A stretch of DNA of 14,558 bases from Oxalobacter sp. (GTDB taxonomy: Bacteria; Pseudomonadota; Gammaproteobacteria; Burkholderiales; Burkholderiaceae_D), in the NCBI GenBank assembly GCA_012512465.1, contig JAAZED010000395.1:1-14558 (forward strand), in the 5' to 3' direction. A program made the translations under genes and the position numbers. Each line of letters begins with the position of its first letter. The stretch's first letter is position 1. The notes beneath the pieces are model-generated. The model was given only the letters and a program-made list of their open reading frames with translations, had not been told where the DNA came from and searched no databases. Positions 1 to 6,608 of the stretch are shown in pieces.

Positions 1-1
1 A

Positions 2-685
2 CCTAGTGTCTCCCAAGATCTTTCCTTTGTTTCCCTGATCCTTAACGCATCCCTGCTGGTTCAGCTGGTGATGGCGTTGTTACTGATCGTTTCCGTCATG
101 AGCTGGATGTACATTTTCCGGAAAATGTTTGCCATCAGGGATGCGCATGTCCAGACAGCGGCTTTTGAAAGTGCGTTCTGGTCCGGCGGCAATCTCAAAA
201 GCCTTTATGACCGTGCCAGCAGTAATAATCGCACCGGTGCGCTGGAACGGATATTTCATGCCGGTATGAGTGAGTACATGAAGGGTAAATCGGCAACAAC
301 CATGTCAGGAACCGACATGGTTGCACTGCTGGATGGTGCGCGCCGTGCCATGCGGGCAGCTTACCAGCGTGAAATGGATAACCTGGATTCCCATCTGTCT
401 TTCCTGGCATCCGTGGGATCGGTTTCCCCTTATGTGGGGCTATTTGGCACGGTCTGGGGCATCATGAATGCGTTTCGCGGACTGGCCAATGTCCAGCAGG
501 CAACCCTTGCCGCTGTCGCGCCCGGTATTGCAGAAGCGCTCATTGCCACAGCAATTGGCCTTTTTGCCGCCATTCCGGCCGTTCTCGCTTACAACCGTTA
601 TTCGCACGAAGTGGATCGCCTTGCCATCCGCTTTGAGAGTTTTATTGAAGAATTCTCCAATATTCTTCAACGACAGTCGAAATAG
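2..685 (+). CDS. tolQ: TolQ, proton-channel subunit of the Tol-Pal system (5' end missing)
   Basis: TolQ is an inner-membrane protein of the ExbB/MotA/TolQ family. With TolR it forms the proton-driven motor that energises TolA. The frame is open to the window edge, and 227 residues are visible against about 230 in E. coli, so only a few N-terminal codons are missing. The GTG at 68 is internal, because conserved sequence continues upstream of it. There are three membrane segments: visible residues about 17-38, a second containing SPYVGLFGTVWGIM, and a third containing APGIAEALIATAIGLFAAIP. The last two carry the family signature and are almost identical to E. coli TolQ. The stop lies 9 bases before tolR, whose ribosome binding site (AGGA) overlaps the tolQ stop. 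The promoter is outside the window. Confidence 0.96.
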   Translation, partial: PSVSQDLSFVSLILNASLLVQLVMALLLIVSVMSWMYIFRKMFAIRDAHVQTAAFESAFWSGGNLKSLYDRASSNNRTGALERIFHAGMSEYMKGKSATTMSGTDMVALLDGARRAMRAAYQREMDNLDSHLSFLASVGSVSPYVGLFGTVWGIMNAFRGLANVQQATLAAVAPGIAEALIATAIGLFAAIPAVLAYNRYSHEVDRLAIRFESFIEEFSNILQRQSK

Positions 686-694
686 GAAAACGCT

Positions 695-1144
695 ATGTCA
701 TATCAGATTTCCGGACAGGGCTCCCTGCGGGGTGGCCGTAAAAGCAAGCTGAAATCCGAAATCAATGTGGTGCCATACATTGATGTCATGCTGGTGCTCC
801 TGGTTATTTTCATGGTGGTGTCGCCCATGACCATTCCTGGTGCGATCAACCTGCCATCAGCTGAAAAGACCGCATTACCGCCAACCAGCTATATCCACAT
901 TTCGTTGCGCCCTGATGCACAGGCGGAAATCGGCGTAAGACAGGATGGCAAAGACGGCGGAAAAATTGAATCCGTATCAGACCATGATGTCCTGATGCAG
1001 AAGCTGCGCACCCTGCATGCGGCCAATCCCGACTATCCTGTCCTGATCTCCGGCGACAAGGATATTCGTTACGAAGAAGTGGTCAAAACTATCTCGGATG
1101 CCAAGAAAATGGGCATAAGCAGGGTGGGGCTGGCAACCCGTTAG
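695..1144 (+). CDS. tolR: TolR, ExbD-family subunit of the Tol-Pal motor
   Basis: TolR is a 149-residue inner-membrane protein with one N-terminal membrane segment and a periplasmic domain (E. coli TolR has 142). The segment begins INVVPYIDVMLVLLVIFMVV, and Asp30 matches the essential membrane aspartate of TolR/ExbD that takes part in proton flow. The N-terminal stretch before it is rich in basic residues, as expected for the cytoplasmic side. The periplasmic part ends with an ExbD-type domain containing PVLISGDKDIRYEEVV. The start is supported by AGGA about 6 bases upstream. It sits 9 bases after tolQ and 17 before tolA, so it is co-transcribed. Its partners are TolQ and TolA. Confidence 0.96.
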   Translation: MSYQISGQGSLRGGRKSKLKSEINVVPYIDVMLVLLVIFMVVSPMTIPGAINLPSAEKTALPPTSYIHISLRPDAQAEIGVRQDGKDGGKIESVSDHDVLMQKLRTLHAANPDYPVLISGDKDIRYEEVVKTISDAKKMGISRVGLATR

Positions 1145-1161
1145 GGTGCGGTGCAGGATTT

Positions 1162-1992
1162 ATGGAGGCTTCAGGATTACACGCCATCCCGAAAGAATCA
1201 AAGACAAAACAGTCCTTGATTCTGGCGCTGTTCGTCCATATGGCGCTTTTTGCCTTTTTATGGATTGGGGTAAGCTGGCAAAACGAAGAAGGCGGGTCCG
1301 TCGAGGCTGAGGTATGGGATATCAAGGTAAGCGAAGCCGCGCCAAGAGCGCAAATACCCGAGCCGGTCGTTGAAGAGGCGGCTGAAATGCCTGAGCCGCA
1401 GGTCAAGGCGCCGCCACCGGTAGAAGCGAAAACCGATGCCAAGCCGGATATTGCCCTGAAAGAAGAAAAGAAACGCAAGGAAGAAAAAAAGAAAGAAGAA
1501 GAAAAAAAGAAAGAAGAAGAAAAGCGCAAGGAAGAAGAGACAAAGAAAAAAGAGGAAACGAAGAAAAAAGAAGCTGAGGAAACGAAGAAAAAACAGCTCA
1601 GGCAGGCTGACCAGAAAAAAGCGGACGCTATCATGGCAGAGGAAGCCAAGCGTCTTGCGGCGAAAAGCGGGACAGGGGGAAGCGGTACGTCGGCTTATTC
1701 CACTGGCAGTATTCGTGCTGACAGCGGTTATACCCAGAAAGTCAGTGCTAAAATTAAGTCGAACACGATCTTTAATGTTCCTGACACCTTGAGCGGCAAT
1801 CCCCCGGTTGAGTATGATGTGGAATTGCTGCCTGATGGCTCAATAAAGAGTATCAGGAAACGGAAATCATCTGGTGTGCCCGGTTTTGACGAGGCCGTAC
1901 TTCGGGCGATTGAAAAATCCGCACCCTACCCGCAGAATAATGCAGGCAGGGTGCCATCGAGATTTGAAATCTCGCACAAACCAAAAGGCTAG
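1162..1992 (+). CDS. tolA: TolA, energy-transducing periplasm-spanning protein
   Basis: TolA has 276 residues and links the TolQR motor to TolB/Pal at the outer membrane. Domain I is a single membrane anchor at about 19-38; His26 matches the functional His of the TonB/TolA anchor, but the paired Ser (four residues earlier) is Ala22. VEAEVWD follows the anchor, as in betaproteobacterial TolA. A proline-rich piece (about 55-90) leads into a Lys/Glu helical domain II (about 95-150). The C-terminal TonB-like domain III covers about 185-276 and contains VEYDVELLPDGSIKSIRKRKSSG. Domain II is much shorter than in E. coli (421 residues in total). The ATG is preceded by AGGA 3 bases upstream, and tolB starts 3 bases after the stop. 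The Lys/Glu region is nearly pure purine DNA and carries a perfect tandem duplication. Confidence 0.93.
   Translation: MEASGLHAIPKESKTKQSLILALFVHMALFAFLWIGVSWQNEEGGSVEAEVWDIKVSEAAPRAQIPEPVVEEAAEMPEPQVKAPPPVEAKTDAKPDIALKEEKKRKEEKKKEEEKKKEEEKRKEEETKKKEETKKKEAEETKKKQLRQADQKKADAIMAEEAKRLAAKSGTGGSGTSAYSTGSIRADSGYTQKVSAKIKSNTIFNVPDTLSGNPPVEYDVELLPDGSIKSIRKRKSSGVPGFDEAVLRAIEKSAPYPQNNAGRVPSRFEISHKPKG
1483..1518 (+). repeat. Perfect tandem duplication of an 18-base unit in tolA domain II
   Basis: The 18-base unit at 1483-1500 is repeated exactly at 1501-1518; each copy encodes EKKKEE. It lies in an uninterrupted purine run at 1477-1524. Each copy contains a run of seven A then G, placed in frame as A-AAA-AAG. 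In-frame gain or loss of such a unit would lengthen or shorten the helix without breaking the gene. Confidence 0.9.
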
Positions 1993-1995
1993 GTA

Positions 1996-3285
1996 ATGCT
2001 GAGAAAAAGAAACCATTTTTTGCATCCCGTTTTTCTGTTGAGCTTGTTTTTGCTGATGTTTTCCCAGGCATCGGCACAGGACAGCATCCGAATTGAGATT
2101 TCAGGCGTGGGTGCCCGCCAGATTCCTGTCGCCATTGCGGCGTTTTCCGGAGAGACATCCACCAAACAAAAGCTTTCAGCCATCATCAAGGCCGATCTGG
2201 CGCGTAGCGGGATGTTCAAAATAATTGATACGACAGACACACTGGCTGAAGATGCAACGATTAATTATGCTGACTGGCGTTCAAAAGGGGCTGAAGCCCT
2301 GGCAACAGGCAGTGTGAAAAGTACGGCAACCGGGCGCTATGAAATCCGGTACAGCCTGCATGACATTGCTAAAAAACAATCCATTTCAACCTTGTCGCTC
2401 GGCTCATCTGACAAGGCGCTGCGGTTATCGGCACACAAGATTGCTGACGACATTTATGAAAAGCTGACGGGTCTCAAGGGTATTTTCTCTACCCGTATTG
2501 CCTACATCACCAAGGCAGGACGGGAATACCGGCTTGAAATTGCCGATGCGGACGGTGAAAACCGGCAGATAGCGCTGCGCTCCAATGAACCGATCATTTC
2601 ACCTTCCTGGTCACCTGATGGAACGAAAGTCGCCTATGTTTCATTTGAAGCGAAAAAACCGGTGGTCTATGTGCAGAACCTGGTTACCCGGCAACGCACG
2701 GTGGTGGCCAACCACAAGGGCAGTAATTCCGCGCCCTCCTGGTCCCCGGATGGCTCGAAGCTGGCCGTTGCGCTTTCCCGTGACGGGCTCACCCAGGTAT
2801 ACATTGTCAATGCCGATGGAACGGGATTGCGCCGATTGACCAAAACCAACAGTATCAATACAGAACCACAATTTTCACCGGATGGACAGTCGGTATACTT
2901 TACCAGTGACAGAAGCGGCTCTCCCCAGATATACCGCAGTTCAATCAGCGGAGATAATGCCCAGCGCGTGACTTTCTCCGGTGGTTACAGCATCAGTCCA
3001 CGCGTATCACCTGATGGCAGGCATCTGGCATATATATCAAGACGTGGTGGACAATTCCAGCTTTATTTGCTTGATCTCACGAACAGTCAGGAACAACGTC
3101 TGTCCGATACATCAAAAGATGAATCCCCGAGCTTCTCTCCGAACGGCAAGTACATTATGTATGCAACGGAAAAAGGTCGTAGAGGCACGCTTTCTGTTGT
3201 CTCGGTGGATGGGCTTATCAAACAGAATATCTCAGTGCAGGCAGGCGATATCCGTGAGCCTTCATGGGGACCGTTTATGAAATAA
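1996..3285 (+). CDS. tolB: TolB, periplasmic beta-propeller protein of the Tol-Pal system
   Basis: TolB is a 429-residue periplasmic protein (E. coli: 430) that shuttles between Pal and TolA. A signal peptide with a long hydrophobic core ends at SQASA, with likely cleavage after Ala27. An N-terminal alpha/beta domain follows (about 28-150). The C-terminal six-bladed propeller shows five clear WSPDG-type repeats: PSWSPDGTKVAY, PSWSPDGSKLAV, PQFSPDGQSVYF, PRVSPDGRHLAY and PSFSPNGKYIMY. The start is 3 bases after the tolA stop, and the nearby AGG of the tolA end probably allows coupled re-initiation. A 19-base gap containing AAAAAGGAAA leads to pal. All parts expected of the family are present. 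Confidence 0.97.
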   Translation: MLRKRNHFLHPVFLLSLFLLMFSQASAQDSIRIEISGVGARQIPVAIAAFSGETSTKQKLSAIIKADLARSGMFKIIDTTDTLAEDATINYADWRSKGAEALATGSVKSTATGRYEIRYSLHDIAKKQSISTLSLGSSDKALRLSAHKIADDIYEKLTGLKGIFSTRIAYITKAGREYRLEIADADGENRQIALRSNEPIISPSWSPDGTKVAYVSFEAKKPVVYVQNLVTRQRTVVANHKGSNSAPSWSPDGSKLAVALSRDGLTQVYIVNADGTGLRRLTKTNSINTEPQFSPDGQSVYFTSDRSGSPQIYRSSISGDNAQRVTFSGGYSISPRVSPDGRHLAYISRRGGQFQLYLLDLTNSQEQRLSDTSKDESPSFSPNGKYIMYATEKGRRGTLSVVSVDGLIKQNISVQAGDIREPSWGPFMK

Positions 3286-3304
3286 TTGTTAAAAAGGAAA
3301 AAAC

Positions 3305-3802
3305 ATGGACAAGCTGAAAAAATTACTCATTATCCTCTCGGCAGCTGTTTTTCTGGCTGCCTGTGAGTCATCCGTCAAACTGGATGAGGATGTGCGGCCT
3401 GAGACTGACTCCAGAACGGTTTCCACGGTGAGTACCGGTTCGACGGATCCGTTGAATGACCCGAAAGGAGAACTGGCCAAGCGCAGCATTTATTTTGAAT
3501 TTAACAGCTACGTCGTTCAGGATGAGTATCAGTCTTTGGTACAGGCTCATGCGCGTTACCTGAACAAAAACAAGAACCGCCGTATTCTCATCCAGGGCAA
3601 TACCGATGAACGCGGTGGCCGTGAATACAATCTGGCATTAGGGCAAAAGCGTGCAGAAGCCGTGCGCAAATCCATGTCACTTCTGGGCGTGAGTGACAGC
3701 CAGATGGAAGCTGTATCGTTCGGCAAGGAAAAGCCAAGGGCACAGGGTAGCGATGAAGCATCCTGGGCTGAAAACCGTCGTGCCGATATTGTTTACCAGT
3801 AA
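3305..3802 (+). CDS. pal: Pal, peptidoglycan-associated outer-membrane lipoprotein
   Basis: Pal is a 165-residue lipoprotein anchored in the outer membrane and bound to peptidoglycan; it is the outer end of the Tol-Pal bridge. The lipobox LAAC places the lipidated cysteine at residue 20 after a short basic-hydrophobic signal. Residues about 62-165 form an OmpA-type peptidoglycan-binding domain, with IYFEFNSYVV at its start and the ligand-binding stretch GNTDERGGREYNLALGQKRA. The C-terminal NRRADIVYQ is also typical. The ribosome binding site AAGGAAA is well placed upstream of the ATG. The short stretch between Cys20 and the domain is a flexible tether. cpoB starts 3 bases after the stop. Confidence 0.97.
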   Translation: MDKLKKLLIILSAAVFLAACESSVKLDEDVRPETDSRTVSTVSTGSTDPLNDPKGELAKRSIYFEFNSYVVQDEYQSLVQAHARYLNKNKNRRILIQGNTDERGGREYNLALGQKRAEAVRKSMSLLGVSDSQMEAVSFGKEKPRAQGSDEASWAENRRADIVYQ

Positions 3803-3805
3803 GCC

Positions 3806-4525
3806 ATGAAAAAGACACCTTATTTTCTTTTATCGCTGATTATTGCCTGTCTGCTGCCATGGCAGGCGAAGGCGGCCCTGTTTGAAGATACCGATGCACG
3901 GCGCTCCATCCTTGATCTGCGTGCGAAAGTCAATGACAAGGCAGACAAGTCTGCCTTACTCGAACTTTCCACGCAAAACGAGGCATTGAAAGAGGAGGTG
4001 GCCAGATTGCGTGGCAAGGTTGAGGTACTGACCAATGAGCTTCAAAATCTGCTGCAGAAACAGAAAGACTTTTATGTTGATCTGGATAACCGGCTGGGTA
4101 AATTTGAGCCGCAGCACGTGACGGTGGATGGAAAGCGTTCTGTCATACAGCCGGAGGAAAAACAGCTCTTTGACAAGGCTGAAGCGGCCTTTCAGGCAGG
4201 GAATTACAAGGAAGCGGCTTCGGGATATAACGCCTTTTTGCGCAAGTACCCGAAATCAGGGCTGGCAGTACTGGCACAATACGGGCTTGGCAATTCCTAC
4301 TATCTCTTACAGGATTACAAGAGTGCATTGTCAGCACATGCGGTACTCGTCAAACGTTACCCGGAGAGCGAGAAAACCCCGGAAGCCATGCTGAGTATGG
4401 CAAGCAGTCATCTGGGGTTGAAAGATCTCTGGGCAGCCAAAAAAACATTGAATACGATTGTTGAAAAATATCCTGACTCCGAATCAGCCGCCGAAGCAAA
4501 AGAGCGCCTGAAAAAGATGGAGTAA
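3806..4525 (+). CDS. cpoB: CpoB (YbgF), Tol-Pal-associated periplasmic coordinator
   Basis: CpoB has 239 residues and is periplasmic. In E. coli it joins Tol-Pal function to the peptidoglycan synthase PBP1B-LpoB at division. A signal peptide ends at WQAKA, with likely cleavage after about residue 23. Residues about 34-90 form a coiled coil rich in Leu, Glu and Lys, matching the trimerisation domain of YbgF. Residues about 118-239 are tetratricopeptide-like repeats, for example FQAGNYKEAASGYNAFLRKYP, YKSALSAHAVLVKRYPES and LWAAKKTLNTIVEKYPDS. No strong ribosome binding site is visible; with only 3 bases after the pal stop, coupled translation is likely. It is the last gene of the operon, followed by a hairpin terminator. 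Confidence 0.94.
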   Translation: MKKTPYFLLSLIIACLLPWQAKAALFEDTDARRSILDLRAKVNDKADKSALLELSTQNEALKEEVARLRGKVEVLTNELQNLLQKQKDFYVDLDNRLGKFEPQHVTVDGKRSVIQPEEKQLFDKAEAAFQAGNYKEAASGYNAFLRKYPKSGLAVLAQYGLGNSYYLLQDYKSALSAHAVLVKRYPESEKTPEAMLSMASSHLGLKDLWAAKKTLNTIVEKYPDSESAAEAKERLKKME

Positions 4526-4611
4526 AGCCCGTCGGACTATCAGGGGCAGGACAGGACGCCTTAAATTGCCTGCAGCAAAGCCGTTGTGCCCCAAATGGTG
4601 GTGTTGCATCG

Positions 4612-4641
4612 AAAAAAGGGAGGCATCAGTCTCCCTTTTTT
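4612..4641. terminator. Bidirectional hairpin terminator between cpoB and the FNR-like gene
   Basis: AAAAAAGGGAG (4612-4622) pairs perfectly with CTCCCTTTTTT (4631-4641) across an 8-base loop. Read on plus, the stem ends in six T; read on minus, it also ends in six T. It therefore serves the Tol-Pal operon and the convergent regulator gene, whose stop lies 20 bases away. Confidence 0.9.
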
Positions 4642-4660
4642 GATGAATGATTCCAGCGGC

Positions 4661-5557
4661 TTATGCTGTCGGGCGCAGCACGCTTTCGTAGTATTCTGTG
4701 CCGGTAAGCTGGTTCAGATTAACAGCTGGCATGATGGCTTTCTCTGCTTTTGCCGCTTTTGCCTTGTCTTTTGCGCGTGTCTTGGCATTGGGTAGCCTTC
4801 TCAAATTACGCAAGGCCTGAATATCCTTGATCTCGATGGTTTTCTGATCAACACTGATCCAGCCGATTTCATGCAGCGCGGAAAGTGTCCGGCTGACGGT
4901 TTCCAGCGTCAGTCCAATATAGCTGCCAATCTCGTGCCGGGGCATGCGCAGATTGAAAATACGGTGGGAATATCCCATCTGGGCAAAGCGGTCAGAAAGA
5001 GATACCAGGAAACGGGCAACACGTCCTTCCGCACTGAGTGACCCCAGCATGGAAATCATGGCCTGTTCACGAACCAGCTCCCTGCTCATGACACTGTACA
5101 TCGCATTTTCCAGTTCGGGATAGGTTCTTCCCAGGGTGGTCAGCTTTTTAAAGGGGATCAGGATGAGATCACAGGCTGAAAGGGCCACTGCTTCTGACGT
5201 ATAAAACCTGGAATTAATGCCATCCACGCCCAACAGGTCGGATTTCATCGGAAAGCAGAGGATTTGTTCATTGCCCAGCTCATCAATCAGTACCGTTTTC
5301 AGAAAGCCTGAATTGACGACATAGAGCATTTCAAAGGGCTGTCCAATCATATGGATCCGTTGTCCTGTCTTGAACTGGACATGCTGGAAAAGTGTTTCTT
5401 CGCTTGCAATGGATGAATTGGGGGAGACCGGGATACGCAGCAGGTCACAGACTTCCTTCAGGTTGGACCACAGTTTTCCGTTTTTCTGCCTGCCGGCTTC
5501 CAGAGATACGGACTTCAATGCATCAGAAATTGTTTCATTTGATTTTGTTGGAAACAT
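4661..5557 (-). CDS. FNR/CRP-family transcription regulator lacking a full iron-sulfur cysteine set
   Basis: This 298-residue protein has an N-terminal cyclic-nucleotide-binding-type sensor domain (about 45-145), a dimerisation helix (about 147-175) and a C-terminal winged helix-turn-helix (about 178-245). The recognition helix LTLETVSRTL carries Glu219, Ser222 and Arg223, the FNR-type residues that read TTGAT. By alignment with E. coli FNR, Cys37 and Cys129 match ligands C29 and C122, but the positions of C20 and C23 are Lys28 and Ser31. An oxygen-labile [4Fe-4S] cluster of the usual kind is therefore unlikely. A Lys/Ala-rich tail (about 257-275) extends past the usual end. I chose the ATG at 5557 because GGGAGGG lies 9 bases upstream; the frame remains open to an ATG at 5626, which would add 23 residues. 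What signal it senses is unknown. Confidence 0.88.
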   Translation of the reverse strand: MFPTKSNETISDALKSVSLEAGRQKNGKLWSNLKEVCDLLRIPVSPNSSIASEETLFQHVQFKTGQRIHMIGQPFEMLYVVNSGFLKTVLIDELGNEQILCFPMKSDLLGVDGINSRFYTSEAVALSACDLILIPFKKLTTLGRTYPELENAMYSVMSRELVREQAMISMLGSLSAEGRVARFLVSLSDRFAQMGYSHRIFNLRMPRHEIGSYIGLTLETVSRTLSALHEIGWISVDQKTIEIKDIQALRNLRRLPNAKTRAKDKAKAAKAEKAIMPAVNLNQLTGTEYYESVLRPTA

Positions 5558-5636
5558 AATTTCACACCCTCCCGTTTTATTGAATAAATGAATTTCAAAA
5601 ACCATCTTGTTTAAATACTTCTCCATTCAGGATGGT

Positions 5637-5650
5637 TTGAATTATGTCAA
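5637..5650. promoter_or_regulatory. FNR-box-like site 1
   Basis: TTGAA-TTAT-GTCAA matches 8 of 10 positions of the FNR consensus TTGAT-N4-ATCAA and keeps the exact TTGA-N6-TCAA core. It lies about 80 bases upstream of the chosen start of the FNR-like gene, where a self-regulatory site would be expected. Confidence 0.35.
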
Positions 5651-5764
5651 TATTAAAAACTGCTTAATATCAGCGATTGCTTAATGTGTTTGTAGGAAAT
5701 CATGGAAATGTCTATAGGAAAATTCTTACATTTACCAATATGCTGTTTTGAGCGGGTGATGATT

Positions 5765-5778
5765 TTGAAATAAATCAA
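5765..5778. promoter_or_regulatory. FNR-box-like site 2
   Basis: TTGAA-ATAA-ATCAA matches 9 of 10 consensus positions and extends to TTTGA-N6-TCAAA. On the plus strand an AATAAT hexamer at 5802-5807 puts the site centre near -42 of a possible promoter, the classic activating position for FNR. No gene starts directly downstream of that promoter. Confidence 0.4.
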
Positions 5779-5846
5779 ATTTATCAAAAATCATGAAAAC
5801 AAATAATGAGAAATTTTGAATGATGTTTTTTAACATGATGATTTAT

Positions 5847-5860
5847 TTGATTAAAATCAT
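5847..5860. promoter_or_regulatory. FNR-box-like site 3
   Basis: TTGAT-TAAA-ATCAT matches 9 of 10 consensus positions. It lies in the middle of the AT-rich region, about 290 bases from the start of the regulator and about 245 from the KGG gene. Confidence 0.4.
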
Positions 5861-5872
5861 TAATTTTTAGAG

Positions 5873-5886
5873 TTGATTTAAAACAA
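5873..5886. promoter_or_regulatory. FNR-box-like site 4
   Basis: TTGAT-TTAA-AACAA matches 9 of 10 consensus positions, with its centre 26 bases from that of site 3. It is the site nearest to the KGG gene, still about 220 bases upstream. Confidence 0.38.
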
Positions 5887-6071
5887 TGTGCATTAAATAA
5901 AATATTAATTCGGGTAAATTTATAAAGAATAAAGAGGTATTGCTGAATCGTTGTTTTTTATTGCGGGTATTTTTATTTTCGGGAACTTTTAATATGCCTT
6001 TCTCTCCAATCTGTCGTGGTTTTATATAAAGTTTTTTTCTGATAGCATCTCATCCGGAAAAATCAATATCC

Positions 6072-6087
6072 GGGGAGATATATTATG
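6072..6087 (+). promoter_or_regulatory. Extra ribosome binding site and ATG upstream of the KGG gene
   Basis: GGGGAG (6072-6077) sits 7 bases before an ATG at 6085, an ideal arrangement. That ATG is out of frame with the KGG gene and opens a 56-codon frame ending with TGA at 6253-6255. It may be a real overlapping gene, a translation-coupling leader, or chance. Confidence 0.45.
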
Positions 6088-6103
6088 TGTAAAGGGGATT
6101 ACT

Positions 6104-6379
6104 ATGCGTTCAGAATCAAGGAGTCAGGCAAGTGCTCACAAAACGCCGGCAAAACGCGGTTTTGCCGCTATGTCCAAGGAAAGACAAAGGGAAATTTCCA
6201 GCATGGGTGGCCGTGCAGCACATGCCCAGGGAAAGGCTCATGTATTCACATCTGAAGCAGCGCGTATTGCCGGCCGTAAAGGCGGTGCTGCTGTGAGCAG
6301 AAATCGTGCCCATATGGCGGCGATTGGGCGCAAGGGCGGTGAAAACAGCCGCTCAGGCAAATCGCGGGAAAGCGCATAA
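6104..6379 (+). CDS. KGG-repeat (YciG/con-10-like) stress protein
   Basis: A 91-residue, very basic, Gly/Ala/Arg-rich protein with no signal peptide or membrane segment. It shows three degenerate KGG repeats, the stress-induced bacterial motif of E. coli YciG and fungal con-10: one around MGGRAA (Gly35-Gly36), then EAARIAGRKGG (Gly60-Gly61) and HMAAIGRKGG (Gly78-Gly79). Proteins of this family accumulate under general stress or in stationary phase, and their molecular role is poorly known. The start at 6104 is supported by AAGGGG 6 bases upstream. A second ribosome binding site and ATG at 6085 open another frame that overlaps this gene. It is monocistronic, with its own terminator. The disordered basic N-terminus (about 1-18) precedes the repeats. 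Confidence 0.82.
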   Translation: MRSESRSQASAHKTPAKRGFAAMSKERQREISSMGGRAAHAQGKAHVFTSEAARIAGRKGGAAVSRNRAHMAAIGRKGGENSRSGKSRESA

Positions 6380-6446
6380 CTCCGTTATTTCTGAAGGTGC
6401 TGCTTCGTCTTTTTCGTGTCGTGAACGTTGGCAGGCGTGACAAAAG

Positions 6447-6482
6447 AAAAGGGATGCTGTGTAAAGACAGTATCCCTTTTTT
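6447..6482 (+). terminator. Terminator after the KGG gene
   Basis: The arms 6447-6460 (AAAAGGGATGCTGT) and 6467-6480 (ACAGTATCCCTTTT) form a 14-base-pair stem with one G-T wobble and a 6-base loop, ending in a run of six T (6477-6482). It lies about 70 bases after the KGG stop. Confidence 0.87.
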
Positions 6483-6608
6483 CGTATGGTTCGCTCAATT
6501 GGCCTGATCTGTTTTTCAGCGGTGTATTCTTTATTGAGGTGATGTGTTTTGATAAGATAAAAACGATGATCAAACGGCAAGCAGGCCGCCAGCAGATCAG
6601 TCCCCGGG

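Larger units (their letters stand above)
5558..6071. other. AT-rich gene-free region between the FNR-like gene and the KGG gene
   Basis: About 510 bases without a convincing gene. The part at 5640-6050 is strongly AT-rich compared with the neighbouring genes. It holds four FNR-box-like sites, listed separately, and must contain the divergent promoters of the regulator and of the KGG gene. I see no RNA gene signature. Only very short frames occur, for example 16 codons at 5820-5870, with nothing to support them as genes. Confidence 0.7.

Noticed and set aside
68..70. GTG at 68 as the start of tolQ
   Set aside because: Conserved TolQ sequence including the start of the first membrane segment continues upstream to the window edge.
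5558..5626. 23-residue N-terminal extension of the FNR-like protein
   Set aside because: The internal ATG at 5557 has a strong GGGAGGG site, whereas no comparable site precedes 5626. The extension would include one extra Cys, but not at a ligand spacing.
5820..5870. 16-codon hydrophobic frame in the AT-rich region
   Set aside because: It is too short, has only a weak ribosome binding site, and such frames arise easily in AT-rich DNA.
6534..6561. Possible promoter TTGAGG-N16-GATAAA before the two-domain kinase gene
   Set aside because: Both hexamers match only about 4 of 6 positions; too weak to list as a feature.
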